A stretch of DNA of 48,293 nt, taken from Bacteroidota bacterium (GTDB taxonomy: Bacteria; Bacteroidota; Bacteroidia; UKL13-3). A program made the position numbers and the translations under genes. Under the pieces are notes generated by a model. The model did not search any database. It was not told the DNA's origin and saw only the letters and a program-made list of their open reading frames with translations. The DNA is taken from assembly GCA_947457395.1 (NCBI GenBank), contig CANGVA010000016.1, positions 1-48,293 on the forward strand. Reading direction: 5' to 3'. Positions within the stretch are counted from its first letter, which is position 1; each line of letters opens with the position of its first letter. Below are positions 18,913 to 27,921 of the stretch, in pieces.

Positions 18913-19002
18913 GGAGAAGTGCAGGAGTGGTTGAACTGGCACGCCTGGAAAGTGTGTATACCTTAACCGGTATCGAGGGTTCGAATCCCTCCTTCTCCGC
19001 CA
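18913..19002 (+). tRNA. tRNA-Ser (GGA)
   Basis: A 90-nt class II tRNA with a long variable arm; acceptor GGAGAAG pairs with CTTCTCC, discriminator is G, and CCA is encoded at 19000-19002. The anticodon loop CTGGAAA gives anticodon GGA. Confidence 0.94.
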
Positions 19003-19006
19003 ACCT

Positions 19007-19034
19007 AATCCCGGGCAAGGCCCGGGATTTTTTG
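19007..19034 (+). terminator. Terminator after tRNA-Ser
   Basis: A 10-bp stem AATCCCGGGC/GCCCGGGATT (19007-19016 and 19020-19029), loop AAG, followed by a T-run. Confidence 0.9.
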
Positions 19035-19102
19035 TATCCGCAGGTCTCAGGCTTGCCTGAAAGACCGGAGGATGCAAAAAATCAGGTTCGCCTGTGGCGA
19101 AA

Positions 19103-19225
19103 GGGATTGGGTTGAAGCATCCCCCACATCGGGATCACGCAGTAATCCCGTATAATGAAAAACTACTTCGCAAGCAAACGGGATTGGGTTGAAGCATCCC
19201 CCACATCGGGATCACGAAGTAATCC
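19103..19225. repeat. Pair of 46-bp structured direct repeats
   Basis: Copies at 19103-19148 and 19180-19225 differ at one base (C to A). Each carries GGGAT/ATCCC complementary elements that can form nested stems. The 335 bp between tRNA-Ser and the HTH gene hold these repeats and no gene I can support. Confidence 0.85.
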
Positions 19226-19337
19226 TGCCTGAATCAAATGAAATAAAAACTAAAATGAATAATGCAATTCTCTTCTAGCAAGAGGTTGCGCATGAACAGC
19301 GCAGCTATCAATTTACTGATTACAAGAAAGAATGAAA

Positions 19338-19538
19338 TTACTGCGGTCTAACCACAATTTCCAGCTTCAATACCTCAGCAAGTTTAACGAGGGTATCCCA
19401 AGATGGATTACCCTTTGCACTCTCCAGGTTATTAATACTGCGCAGATGGATACCGCTGCGCTCGGCAAGCTCACGTTGGGTTAACTGCATCACTTCACGT
19501 TTTCTGCGGATAACAAATGCCAAATCGTCTAAACTCAT
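19338..19538 (-). CDS. Small XRE-family HTH regulator
   Basis: 66 aa, essentially one helix-turn-helix domain (about 8-62: FVIRRKREVMQLTQRELAERSGIHLRSINNLESAKGNPSWDTLVKLAEVLKLEI), of the HipB/lambda-Cro type. It would bind DNA as a dimer. No toxin or HipA-like gene adjoins it, so it is a lone regulator. A perfect palindrome 6 nt upstream of its start may be its own operator. Its regulon is unknown. Confidence 0.88.
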   Translation of the reverse strand: MSLDDLAFVIRRKREVMQLTQRELAERSGIHLRSINNLESAKGNPSWDTLVKLAEVLKLEIVVRPQ

Positions 19539-19544
19539 AAGTGC

Positions 19545-19561
19545 AATATATTACATATATT
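19545..19561. promoter_or_regulatory. Palindrome upstream of the HTH gene, likely autoregulatory operator
   Basis: AATATAT (19545-19551) and ATATATT (19555-19561) around TAC, immediately upstream of the HTH start at 19538. Its AT-only arms make chance matches easier. Confidence 0.45.
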
Positions 19562-19780
19562 TATAAATTCAAGTAAACACAATCCAGAATTTGAGATCAT
19601 GTATGTATTATAATGCATATTATTAAGGTACTCAAGAAAATTTAACCTTGCCAATCAGTAAATTAGCGGGATGTGTCTGTTTTGTTCAAAAATTAGGTGA
19701 CGGCTTGAATTATTTTCGCTTCGTATTTCTAAGTATTCCTTCTATTACAACCAAGTCAACTAATAATAAATAATCATACC

Positions 19781-21970
19781 ATGTCAACCTTACGTTTTAA
19801 AGCACTAGAAACAGTTTTGGGTCGTACCAGTATAAAGGTTAATCCACCTTCATTCAAAGTTTCTGATTACTACAATTCACGTGTATTTAATGATGCTGCC
19901 ATGAAAAACTTTCTTGATAAGGAGGCTTACGAGGCAGTTATTCAAGCCATTAAACATGGCGAAAAAATTGATAGAAAGGTAGCCAATCAAGTGGCCGCAG
20001 GAATGAAGAGTTGGGCAATGAGCCACAACGTTACCCATTACACACACTGGTTTCAGCCCCTAACAGGCTCTACAGCAGAGAAGCACGATGCGTTTTTTGA
20101 GCCAACAGAGGATGGCCGATCCATTGAAAAGTTTGCAGGAAGCGCACTGGTTCAGCAAGAGCCTGATGCATCCAGCTTTCCGCATGGTGGCTTACGCAAT
20201 ACATTTGAGGCAAGAGGTTACACCGCTTGGGACCCCTCCTCACCGGCTTTTATTATGGAAGGGCTGAACGGCAATACGCTTTGCATACCTACCATCTTTG
20301 TATCTTATACAGGAGAAGCGCTTGATTACAAAGCTCCCTTACTAAAAGCACTGCATGCTGTTGAAAATGCGGTAGTAGATGTATGTGCAAGTTATTTTGA
20401 TAAGCAGGTTACCAAAGCAATGGCATCTCTGGGTATTGAGCAGGAATATTTTCTTGTTGATGAGGCCATGGTTCATGCAAGACCGGATTTAATGCTAACC
20501 GGCAGAACCCTCCTTGGACATGCACCGGAAAAAGGCCAGCAGCTGGAAGATCACTACTTTGGTTCCATTCCACCACGGGTGCATGATTTTATGGTTGACC
20601 TGGAAATTGAATGCTATAAATTAGGCATACCATTAAAAACACGCCATAACGAGGTGGCTCCATCTCAATATGAGTGTGCACCCAATTTTGAAGAAGTTAA
20701 CTTGGCTATTGATCATAACCAGTTGCTAATGGACTTAATGGAAAAAGTTGCTCAGCGCCATGGTTTCAAAGTACTCTTGCACGAGAAACCGTTTGCAGGC
20801 GTAAACGGAAGCGGCAAACACAATAACTGGAGTCTGATAACCGATACCGGTGTGAATCTATTATCTCCCGGCAAAACACCGCATACAAATCTGCAGTTCT
20901 TAACATTCTTTATCAATGTAATCAAAGCTGTTCACGACCATGCTGATTTGCTCAGGGCCAGTATAGCCACTCCTTCAAACGATCACAGGCTGGGTGCAAA
21001 TGAAGCCCCTCCGGCAATCATGTCGGTTTTTATTGGAACACAGCTAACCAGCGTACTTGATGATTTGGTTTCTGCAAAACCTAAGGGTGCTGTTAAAACA
21101 TCATCCAAGACATCTATTGATGTAAAGAAAATACCGGAAATATTATTGGATAACACCGATCGTAACCGCACCTCACCTTTTGCTTTTACAGGTAATAAAT
21201 TTGAATTCCGTGCCGTGGGTTCATCTGCTAACTGCGCAAATGCAATGATTGTGCTGAACACCATTATGGCTCAGCAGTTAAAGAAATTTAAAGCTGAAGC
21301 CGATGCCATGATTAAAAAGGGTAAGAAAAAAGAAGACGCTATTCTTGAATTGCTCAAATCCTACTACAAGGCATCTAGAAATATTTTATTTGAAGGAAAC
21401 GGATACAGCGAAGAGTGGGTAAAAGAGGCTAAAAAACGTGGCCTGAGCAATATTAAAACAACCCCCGAAGCATTAAATGCATATATCACTCCGCAGTCAA
21501 AAGCACTATTTAGCAACAATGATGTGTTTGATGAAAGAGAATTGGATGCACGCTATGAAATTATGCAGGAAGATTATGTAAAGAAAATTGATATTGAAGC
21601 CAAAGTACTCGGACAATTAGCAATTTCGCATGTAATACCTGCAGCCTTAACTTACCAGCAAAAATTATCTGATAATGTAGCCTCACTCAAATCAATCGGT
21701 TTATCCAAAACTTCATATGAGGCACAATTGAAATTTATTGAGGAGATATCGAAATATGTTAAACACATACGTGAAAATGTAGAAAAGATGATAGCGGAAA
21801 ACAACAAGGCGCATCACATAGAAAATACTCATAAAAGAGCCCTAGCCTATTGTCATAAGGTAAAGCCATTGTTTGATGAAATACGTAAAAGCAGTGATGC
21901 TCTGGAATTTATAATTGAGGATGAGCTCTGGAAGTTGCCAAAATATCGTGAATTATTGTTCGTTAAATAA
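19781..21970 (+). CDS. glnN: Glutamine synthetase type III
   Basis: 729 aa, the length typical of GSIII, the large Bacteroidota/cyanobacterial form; makes glutamine from glutamate, ammonia and ATP. Visible conserved blocks: HNVTHYTHWFQPLTG and EKHDAF near the N-terminus, GIEQEYFLVD (metal-ligand Glu), RHNEVAPSQYECAP, NGSGKHNNWSL, NDHRLGANEAPPAI and FTGNKFEFRAVGSS (arginine/ATP site). The C-terminal helical extension is complete. Preceded by the lone HTH gene on the other strand; I see no confident promoter in 19562-19780. Confidence 0.95.
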   Translation: MSTLRFKALETVLGRTSIKVNPPSFKVSDYYNSRVFNDAAMKNFLDKEAYEAVIQAIKHGEKIDRKVANQVAAGMKSWAMSHNVTHYTHWFQPLTGSTAEKHDAFFEPTEDGRSIEKFAGSALVQQEPDASSFPHGGLRNTFEARGYTAWDPSSPAFIMEGLNGNTLCIPTIFVSYTGEALDYKAPLLKALHAVENAVVDVCASYFDKQVTKAMASLGIEQEYFLVDEAMVHARPDLMLTGRTLLGHAPEKGQQLEDHYFGSIPPRVHDFMVDLEIECYKLGIPLKTRHNEVAPSQYECAPNFEEVNLAIDHNQLLMDLMEKVAQRHGFKVLLHEKPFAGVNGSGKHNNWSLITDTGVNLLSPGKTPHTNLQFLTFFINVIKAVHDHADLLRASIATPSNDHRLGANEAPPAIMSVFIGTQLTSVLDDLVSAKPKGAVKTSSKTSIDVKKIPEILLDNTDRNRTSPFAFTGNKFEFRAVGSSANCANAMIVLNTIMAQQLKKFKAEADAMIKKGKKKEDAILELLKSYYKASRNILFEGNGYSEEWVKEAKKRGLSNIKTTPEALNAYITPQSKALFSNNDVFDERELDARYEIMQEDYVKKIDIEAKVLGQLAISHVIPAALTYQQKLSDNVASLKSIGLSKTSYEAQLKFIEEISKYVKHIRENVEKMIAENNKAHHIENTHKRALAYCHKVKPLFDEIRKSSDALEFIIEDELWKLPKYRELLFVK

Positions 21971-22019
21971 AAAAAAAGCGTATACTTGTCTTTTAGAGCA
22001 ATAATATAGGACCACATCC

Positions 22020-24062
22020 ATGAAAAGAGTTTACTACTTTCTGCTGGCCACTTTTATTTCAGCAGCACTCACTCAATCTTGCAAACCTGGCAAAGGAAGT
22101 ATGGCCGCTGCGCGCGAAGCTTTTGCGAAAAAGGAGTTTTTTACTGCCGGAGAGAATTATAAGGCAGTATATAGTAAAACTAAAAACAAGGACGAAAAAA
22201 ATGAAGCTTGTTTTAAAACTGCAGAGTGTTACAGGTTATCAAACGATATGAAGAATGCGGAAAACTGGTTTAGAAAAACAGTTAAGGCAGATCCGAAAAA
22301 TACAGAGGCATTATGGCGACTTGCACAAGCGTTGAAAGCCAATCAAAAGTTTACAGAAGCTATCGTAGAGTTTAATAATTACAAAAAACTAATGCCTGCT
22401 GATACTAGAGCAGATGATGAAGTTAGAGGCTGTGAGCAGGCACTTAAATGGAAAAACGAAAAAACCCGTTACGTGATTGAAAACGTAAAGGCTATTAATA
22501 GCAAATGGAGTGATTTTGCACCAATGTGGTATAAAAAAGACCAACTTTTCTTCACCTCCGACAGAGAAAATGGTGTTGGCAAAGCTATGTATGGCTGGAC
22601 CGGAAACGGATTTACCGACCTTTATAATGTTAAATTTAAAATTGACAAAAAGAACCCGGACAATATCAAATACGAAATACCGGTGCTTGCCGATAAGGAA
22701 AACCTGAACGGAAAGCTAAATGATGGTACCATCGCATTCGATTCGAAATTTTCAGTAGCCTATCTTACCAAATGTAATTACGACAATAATGGCAAAGGCA
22801 AGAACTGCCGCATTTACACTTCAACAGGCCAAGGCTCTGAGTGGAGTGTTCCTGAGCCAATTTCATTCAGCACCGACTCATTTACGTGCGGGCATCCATA
22901 TTTAAGTAAGGATGGTCAAACATTGTATTTCACATCTGACATGCCGGGAGGACAAGGTGGTAAGGACATCTGGATGGTTACCTACTCTAAAAAAGGTAAA
23001 ACGTGGGGAGATCCAGTTAATCTAGGCCCTACCATCAATACAGATGGAGATGAAATGTTTCCCTACCTGCATGAAGATGGTACATTATATTTCTCTTCAA
23101 ATGGTCATGTGGGTCTAGGCGGAGTGGACATTTTCTACGCTAAAGGAGAAGCCACTGATTGGTCCACTCCTATCAATATGAAATCACCAATCAACTCCGG
23201 TGGCGATGACTTTTCTTTAATACTTGATAAAACAAAAGAAAGTGGATACTTCAGCTCAAACCGAGAAGGTGGCAAAGGACAGGATGATATCTATCGTTTC
23301 CGTATGACACCGCTTGTTTTTACATTAAGCGGTGTTGCCAGAGATTTAAAAACAAAAGAGCTACTGGCCAATACCATACTTACCATAACAAACAGTACAG
23401 ATACGGGTAAATTAATTATTAAAACAGATGCAAGAGGTTTTTATAAAATTACACTTAAACCTAAAACTGATTATGAACTGTTTGGTGCACATGAAGACTA
23501 CTATGATAGCAAAATTTATGGACAAACCACTCGTGGCTTAGAGGTATCTACCGATCTGGTTCAGGACCTTGAGCTCGATCCGTTTGATTATGAAAAAGCA
23601 TTTGAAGTGGAAGGTGTTTACTATGATTTGGATAAAGCCAATATTAGGGCCGATGCAGCTATCATTTTAGATACTGTTGTTTATTTACTTAACAGGTATC
23701 CAAAAATTCGCCTGGAGTTAGGCTCACATACAGACTGCCGTTCAGACTCATTGTATAACAAAGACCTATCACAAAGACGCGCTGACTCCGCTGTTGCATA
23801 TATCGCAAGCCGTGGCATTGATAAAGAAAGACTAGTAGCCGCAGGTTACGGAGAATCACAATTGGTAAACGATTGCGAGTGTGAAGGCAAATACGTGAAA
23901 CGCATTTGTTCAGAGGAGGAACACCAGATGAACAGAAGAACAACCATTCGTTTATTAGGAAACGATTATGTTCCTAAAAATAAGGCAGAAATGAAAAAAT
24001 CCGAGGATAAGAAACAGGTAAGTCCTCAGCAAAGAGGCAATCAGCCTCCGCCAAGAAGATAA
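22020..24062 (+). CDS. PorE-like outer-membrane lipoprotein (TPR, propeller, CRD, OmpA)
   Basis: 680 aa. The signal ends LTQSC, with Cys21 the lipidation site. Order: TPR-like helices (about 30-150), a WD40/PD40-type propeller (about 165-435; repeated LFFTSDRE, LYFTSDMPGGQGGKDIW, LYFSSNGHVGLGGVDIF, GYFSSNREGGKGQDDIY), a carboxypeptidase-regulatory-like domain (about 440-515) and an OmpA domain (about 525-655; SHTDCRSD, LSQRRADSAV, RRTTIRLLG). This matches PorE of the type IX secretion system, which anchors it to peptidoglycan. The C-terminus is Lys/Gln/Pro-rich. A strong terminator follows, separating it from its paralogue. Confidence 0.85.
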   Translation: MKRVYYFLLATFISAALTQSCKPGKGSMAAAREAFAKKEFFTAGENYKAVYSKTKNKDEKNEACFKTAECYRLSNDMKNAENWFRKTVKADPKNTEALWRLAQALKANQKFTEAIVEFNNYKKLMPADTRADDEVRGCEQALKWKNEKTRYVIENVKAINSKWSDFAPMWYKKDQLFFTSDRENGVGKAMYGWTGNGFTDLYNVKFKIDKKNPDNIKYEIPVLADKENLNGKLNDGTIAFDSKFSVAYLTKCNYDNNGKGKNCRIYTSTGQGSEWSVPEPISFSTDSFTCGHPYLSKDGQTLYFTSDMPGGQGGKDIWMVTYSKKGKTWGDPVNLGPTINTDGDEMFPYLHEDGTLYFSSNGHVGLGGVDIFYAKGEATDWSTPINMKSPINSGGDDFSLILDKTKESGYFSSNREGGKGQDDIYRFRMTPLVFTLSGVARDLKTKELLANTILTITNSTDTGKLIIKTDARGFYKITLKPKTDYELFGAHEDYYDSKIYGQTTRGLEVSTDLVQDLELDPFDYEKAFEVEGVYYDLDKANIRADAAIILDTVVYLLNRYPKIRLELGSHTDCRSDSLYNKDLSQRRADSAVAYIASRGIDKERLVAAGYGESQLVNDCECEGKYVKRICSEEEHQMNRRTTIRLLGNDYVPKNKAEMKKSEDKKQVSPQQRGNQPPPRR

Positions 24063-24063
24063 A

Positions 24064-24097
24064 AAATAAAGCCCCGGTTCACGGGGCTTTATTTTTT
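24064..24097 (+). terminator. Terminator between the two PorE-like genes
   Basis: A 13-bp perfect stem (24064-24076 and 24082-24094), loop GTTCA, with a T-run to 24097. Confidence 0.92.
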
Positions 24098-24150
24098 CTA
24101 TACATATGCTAAAACAAAATCAAAAGAATTGTATTTTCGTTATGATACAT

Positions 24151-26097
24151 ATGCGCTACACCTTTGCTTTTATATCCTGCTTACTTCTCTGTATTCCTGT
24201 GATAGCCCAAACACAAACTACAGCACTAGATCTTGAAATTCAAAGGGCGCAGCGCGCTTTTGATGCCCGTAAATACAATACAGCTGCAGCACAGTTTAAG
24301 CGTATCTACCCCAAAATTAAAGAAGAAGAAAAGCAAAATGAAATACTTTATAAGATTGCGGAAAGCTATCGTAAATCAAACAATTTTAAGCAGGCTTTTG
24401 AATGGTATGAAAAACTGGTTAATACAAAATATCCTAATCCGAAAATCCTCTATTCTTATGGCTTACTACTAAAAAACTTTGAGCGTTATGAAGACGCAGC
24501 TCGTGCATTTTATGATTATTTATTTGAGGTGCCCGGAGACAGCAATGCCATGCGAGAAATGCAATCATGTGGTATCGTGCAGCAGTGGAAAGTAAAGCCG
24601 CAAAAGTTTGATATAAAAAATGTAAGTGAGCTAAATACTCCGTTTTCTGATTATGCACCTTATTATGCAGGTGAAAAGTTATTCTGGGCCTCTTCAAGAA
24701 CAGAAGCAACAGGCAACGAAATTTTTGAGTGGACAGGCCAGAAATGCTCAGATTTTTTTGAGGCTACCTTAAACAACGGGAGTTGGAGCAAAGTACAAAA
24801 CGTAAAGGGTGCAATAAACACTAACTTTAATGAAGGTGTTGCCTGTGTAGATTCTACCCTTACCACCATGTATTTTACACAATGCAATGGTACGGATGGC
24901 AAAGGAATGAATTGTAAAATTTATGTTTCCTATTTTCAGAACAATGCATGGGGAACACCCAAAATGCTTCCGTTTTGCTCAGATTCATTTTCCGTTGGAC
25001 ATCCCGCTATTACTGCAGATGGGAAGCAACTTTTCTTTGCTAGTGATATGGAGGGTGGTTTTGGTGAGAAGGATATTTATGTTGTTTCTTACGACATGGT
25101 TAGAGATAAATGGGGTATACCACAAAACCTCGGACCTAACGTTAATACGCAGGAGGATGATATGTTCCCATTTGTTGATGAGGTAGGTAAATTATATTAT
25201 GCTTCAAAAGGATTTACCGGTATGGGAGGTCTGGATTTGTATGTAACATTTGATTCTGCAGGATCCTATGTGAAGGCTAGAAACTTGCAGTACCCCATTA
25301 ACTCAGGGGGAGATGATTTCGGTATTGGCTTTATTCCAAAATCACAGGTAAAAGAAAGCAGCCCTATTGGATACTACAGTTCAAATAGAGAAGGCGGCAA
25401 AGGCGATGACGATATATATTCCATCTCTATTAAACCATACATTTTTGTGCTTAAAGGAAAAGTGTTTGATCGCGAAAGTATGGCTCCTCTTGCACAGGCA
25501 GTTGTTGCAGTAAAAGATGCATACGGAAAGCCTGTTTTCAGCATTCAAACTGGTCCAAGTGGAGAATATACCGGTGAGTTACCGCTTAATGCGATACTAG
25601 ATTTGACAGCAGTTAAAGAAAAGTATTTTGCTGCTACATCTGTTTTGATTTCAACCCAAAATATGAAACATGATTCTGTGCTGGAAATTAATCTAATTCT
25701 CGAACCTATACCTGCCGAAGATGTAGACTTTACACTGAAAGGTATTTTTTATGATTTAGATAAGTGGGATCTGAGAGATGACTCGAAGAAAGTGCTTGAC
25801 TCCCTTACCACTATTTTAACAAAAAATCCGGGGCTGGTTATTGAGCTTGCATCACACACAGATAGCCGCGCACCGGAAGACTACAATTTGGAACTTTCAA
25901 AAAAACGTGCAAAGAGTTGTGTAGATTATCTTATTACAAAAGGTATTGCCAAGGAGAGGCTGGTGCCCGTAGGTTATGGTGAAACAAAACTCATAAATGA
26001 TTGCACGGATGGTGTTGAATGCAGTGATGAGGAACATCAGCAAAACAGGCGAACAACCTTCCGTGTGCTGCGCAGCGATTATAAGGGAAGAAAGTAA
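24151..26097 (+). CDS. Second PorE-like protein (TPR, propeller, CRD, OmpA)
   Basis: 648 aa from the ATG at 24151. Frames could start at 24106 or 24142, but a -7-like TATTTTCG at 24132-24139 and a standard signal (MRYTFAF to VIAQ) favour the later one. Same four-domain order as its neighbour: TPR (about 25-140), propeller with LFFASDMEGGFGEKDIY and GYYSSNREGGKGDDDIY, CRD-like strand region (about 420-500), OmpA (about 515-645; SHTDSRAPED, LSKKRAKSCV, RRTTFRVL). No lipobox Cys is evident, so it is probably soluble periplasmic. Clearly a paralogue of the gene at 22020. Confidence 0.85.
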   Translation: MRYTFAFISCLLLCIPVIAQTQTTALDLEIQRAQRAFDARKYNTAAAQFKRIYPKIKEEEKQNEILYKIAESYRKSNNFKQAFEWYEKLVNTKYPNPKILYSYGLLLKNFERYEDAARAFYDYLFEVPGDSNAMREMQSCGIVQQWKVKPQKFDIKNVSELNTPFSDYAPYYAGEKLFWASSRTEATGNEIFEWTGQKCSDFFEATLNNGSWSKVQNVKGAINTNFNEGVACVDSTLTTMYFTQCNGTDGKGMNCKIYVSYFQNNAWGTPKMLPFCSDSFSVGHPAITADGKQLFFASDMEGGFGEKDIYVVSYDMVRDKWGIPQNLGPNVNTQEDDMFPFVDEVGKLYYASKGFTGMGGLDLYVTFDSAGSYVKARNLQYPINSGGDDFGIGFIPKSQVKESSPIGYYSSNREGGKGDDDIYSISIKPYIFVLKGKVFDRESMAPLAQAVVAVKDAYGKPVFSIQTGPSGEYTGELPLNAILDLTAVKEKYFAATSVLISTQNMKHDSVLEINLILEPIPAEDVDFTLKGIFYDLDKWDLRDDSKKVLDSLTTILTKNPGLVIELASHTDSRAPEDYNLELSKKRAKSCVDYLITKGIAKERLVPVGYGETKLINDCTDGVECSDEEHQQNRRTTFRVLRSDYKGRK

Positions 26098-26110
26098 ATT
26101 GGTGGGATTG

Positions 26111-27112
26111 CTAGTGCATCAAAATTTTAACAAGCACTTCTTTTAAAAGCTCATCTTGTTCGGCTGAGAAGTTGTTCACTCCCTTGCTTTTTAAATCATA
26201 CTCATGCATTATGCGTATGCAACGTTCCAGTTCTGCTGCTGAGTATTTACCTGCTGCCGACTGATAATCATTTGCCTGATAATAATTAAAACCGAATTGT
26301 TTTTGCAATTGTGCTCTATCCCTTACACCGCTTTGTTTAACAATGTATGACTTGTTAAAAAAAGTGTTCATGTTGATGAGCGTGGCAATTATGGAGAACT
26401 CCTTTGATTTGCTCATGTGATGAGCTATATGAAAGGCCCTTGAAGCATTTTTATTGGCTATGGCACCTATTAATTCAAACACGTTAAACTCCTTGCTTAT
26501 GCCAATTTTCAACTCTACATCCGTATCGGTTATCTCCTTATCATCATTTTTATTGATGATGAGTTTCTCCAACTCATTTGCAATTTTTGCCAAATCACTT
26601 CCAAGTGAGTCGGCTATTAAATTGGATGCACGCTGACTAATGCTGTAGCCTTTACCTTTGAGGTATTGTTCAATCCATGGGCCAAGCTGGTTATCATATA
26701 ACTTTTTAGACTCAAACACCACATGCTTGCTAATAGCCTTATAAAAACGGGTACGCTTATCAAGCTTGGAACTTTTGTTACAAATAACCAGAATTGTTGT
26801 TGGCACAGGCTTTTCCAGATAACCTTCCAACTCATCTAGTCCCTTCATTGTTTGTGCTTCTTTAACAACGATTACCTGATACGGGGCCATCATCGGAAAT
26901 CTTCTTGCACTTCCTGCAATGGTATTTACATCCGTATCTTTTCCGTAAAGTATGGTTTGGTTAAAACCTTTCTCCCCATCATTGAGCACATAATCTTCTA
27001 AATAGTTGCTAATTTCATCAATAAAATAATGTTCCTCTCCGTAGAGATAGTAAACCGGAGCAAATTTCTTTGCCCGCAGGTCCGACATGAGTTTATTGAA
27101 TTCGGCCGACAT
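26111..27112 (-). CDS. holA: DNA polymerase III subunit delta
   Basis: 333 aa, full length. The clamp-loader delta subunit opens the beta clamp. N-terminal block FAPVYYLYGEEHYFIDEISNYLEDYVL is the conserved start with the P-loop lost, as normal in delta. Later blocks: MMAPYQVIVVKEAQTMKGLDELEGYLEKP, SLGSDLAKIANELEKL and the C-terminal collar helices (YSAAELERCIRIMHEYDLKSKG). Its start is 25 nt from that of the divergent HsdR-N-like gene, a pairing I recall as conserved in Bacteroidota. Confidence 0.92.
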   Translation of the reverse strand: MSAEFNKLMSDLRAKKFAPVYYLYGEEHYFIDEISNYLEDYVLNDGEKGFNQTILYGKDTDVNTIAGSARRFPMMAPYQVIVVKEAQTMKGLDELEGYLEKPVPTTILVICNKSSKLDKRTRFYKAISKHVVFESKKLYDNQLGPWIEQYLKGKGYSISQRASNLIADSLGSDLAKIANELEKLIINKNDDKEITDTDVELKIGISKEFNVFELIGAIANKNASRAFHIAHHMSKSKEFSIIATLINMNTFFNKSYIVKQSGVRDRAQLQKQFGFNYYQANDYQSAAGKYSAAELERCIRIMHEYDLKSKGVNNFSAEQDELLKEVLVKILMH

Positions 27113-27137
27113 GGAATTTTGCTTTTATTTGCAGTAC

Positions 27138-27584
27138 ATGCAACTAAACTTTCCTGCATACAAGTTTAAACTGAAATCTCAAGAAAACAGAAACTATGTT
27201 TTCGACATAATCAGGAAAAAATATGTGATGCTGACACCTGAGGAATGGGTGAGGCAACATTTATTGCACTACTTGATTGAGGAGGCCGGATACCCTGCTT
27301 CACTAATCGCTGTTGAGAGAGGCCTGCAAATGAATGGTTTACAAAAAAGATTTGATATACTGGTGTTTGATAAACAAGCTAAACCACTTTTGCTGGTTGA
27401 GTGCAAAGCACCCGATCTGCTGTTGACAAAAGATACTTTTTTACAGGCTGCCGTTTATAATTCTCAATTCAACTGCCCGCATATTCTTATCACAAACGGC
27501 ATTGCGCACTATTATTGCAATTATGTTTCAGGCAAGCCCGAAATAAGCACTCAGATACCCACGTTTGCTGCCTTATTGCATTAG
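27138..27584 (+). CDS. HsdR N-terminal-domain protein (PD-(D/E)xK nuclease-like)
   Basis: 148 aa from the ATG at 27138; the ATG at 27111 would overlap the holA start. It resembles the N-terminal nuclease domain of type I restriction subunit HsdR: YVMLTPEEWVRQHLLHYLIEE, then ERGLQMNGLQKRFDILVFD (D of the nuclease core) and LLLVECKAP (ExK). The catalytic D, E and K are present. No HsdM, HsdS, helicase motor or methylase is near, so it is a stand-alone domain and not a restriction system. A role in DNA replication or repair next to holA is possible but unproven. Confidence 0.78.
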   Translation: MQLNFPAYKFKLKSQENRNYVFDIIRKKYVMLTPEEWVRQHLLHYLIEEAGYPASLIAVERGLQMNGLQKRFDILVFDKQAKPLLLVECKAPDLLLTKDTFLQAAVYNSQFNCPHILITNGIAHYYCNYVSGKPEISTQIPTFAALLH

Positions 27585-27916
27585 GCAATCTTTAATCCGT
27601 TGGCCACTTTCAGGCCTGGTTCAAGTAAGGTTACTTCCTTATTTTCTCCAATAACACCAAGTGCCAGACATTCGCTCATAAAATTTGCTATTTGTTTGGG
27701 TGCAAAGTTTACCACAGCTATCACCTGCCTGCCGGGCAGCGATTCCTTAGCATACAACAGGGTTATTTGCGCTGATGATTTTTTTATGCCCAGTGGACCA
27801 AAATCAATGATGAGTTGATAAGAAGGATTGTGGGCTTCAGGAAAATCATGGGCTTCCAGTATGGTACCTACCCGCATATCTACTTTCTCAAAATCACTCC
27901 AGTCTAATGGCTCCAT
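27581..27916 (-). CDS. csaA: CsaA-like tRNA-binding-domain protein
   Basis: 111 aa, one OB-fold tRNA-binding domain as in CsaA and the C-terminus of MetG: DFEKVDMRVGTILEAHDFPEA, YQLIIDFGPLGIKKSSAQIT, GRQVIAVVNFAPKQIANFMSECLALG and EVTLLEPGLKVANG. CsaA proteins are dimeric with reported chaperone-like and tRNA-binding activity. Cotranscribed downstream of prfB (5 nt gap); it overlaps the convergent HsdR-N-like gene by 4 nt. Confidence 0.88.
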   Translation of the reverse strand: MEPLDWSDFEKVDMRVGTILEAHDFPEAHNPSYQLIIDFGPLGIKKSSAQITLLYAKESLPGRQVIAVVNFAPKQIANFMSECLALGVIGENKEVTLLEPGLKVANGLKIA

Positions 27917-27921
27917 AACTA

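Noticed and set aside
19338-19538. Toxin-antitoxin or HipBA module
   Set aside because: No HipA-like kinase or other toxin adjoins the HTH gene on either side.
27138-27584. A type I restriction-modification system
   Set aside because: Only the HsdR N-terminal nuclease part exists; no methylase, specificity or translocase gene is near.
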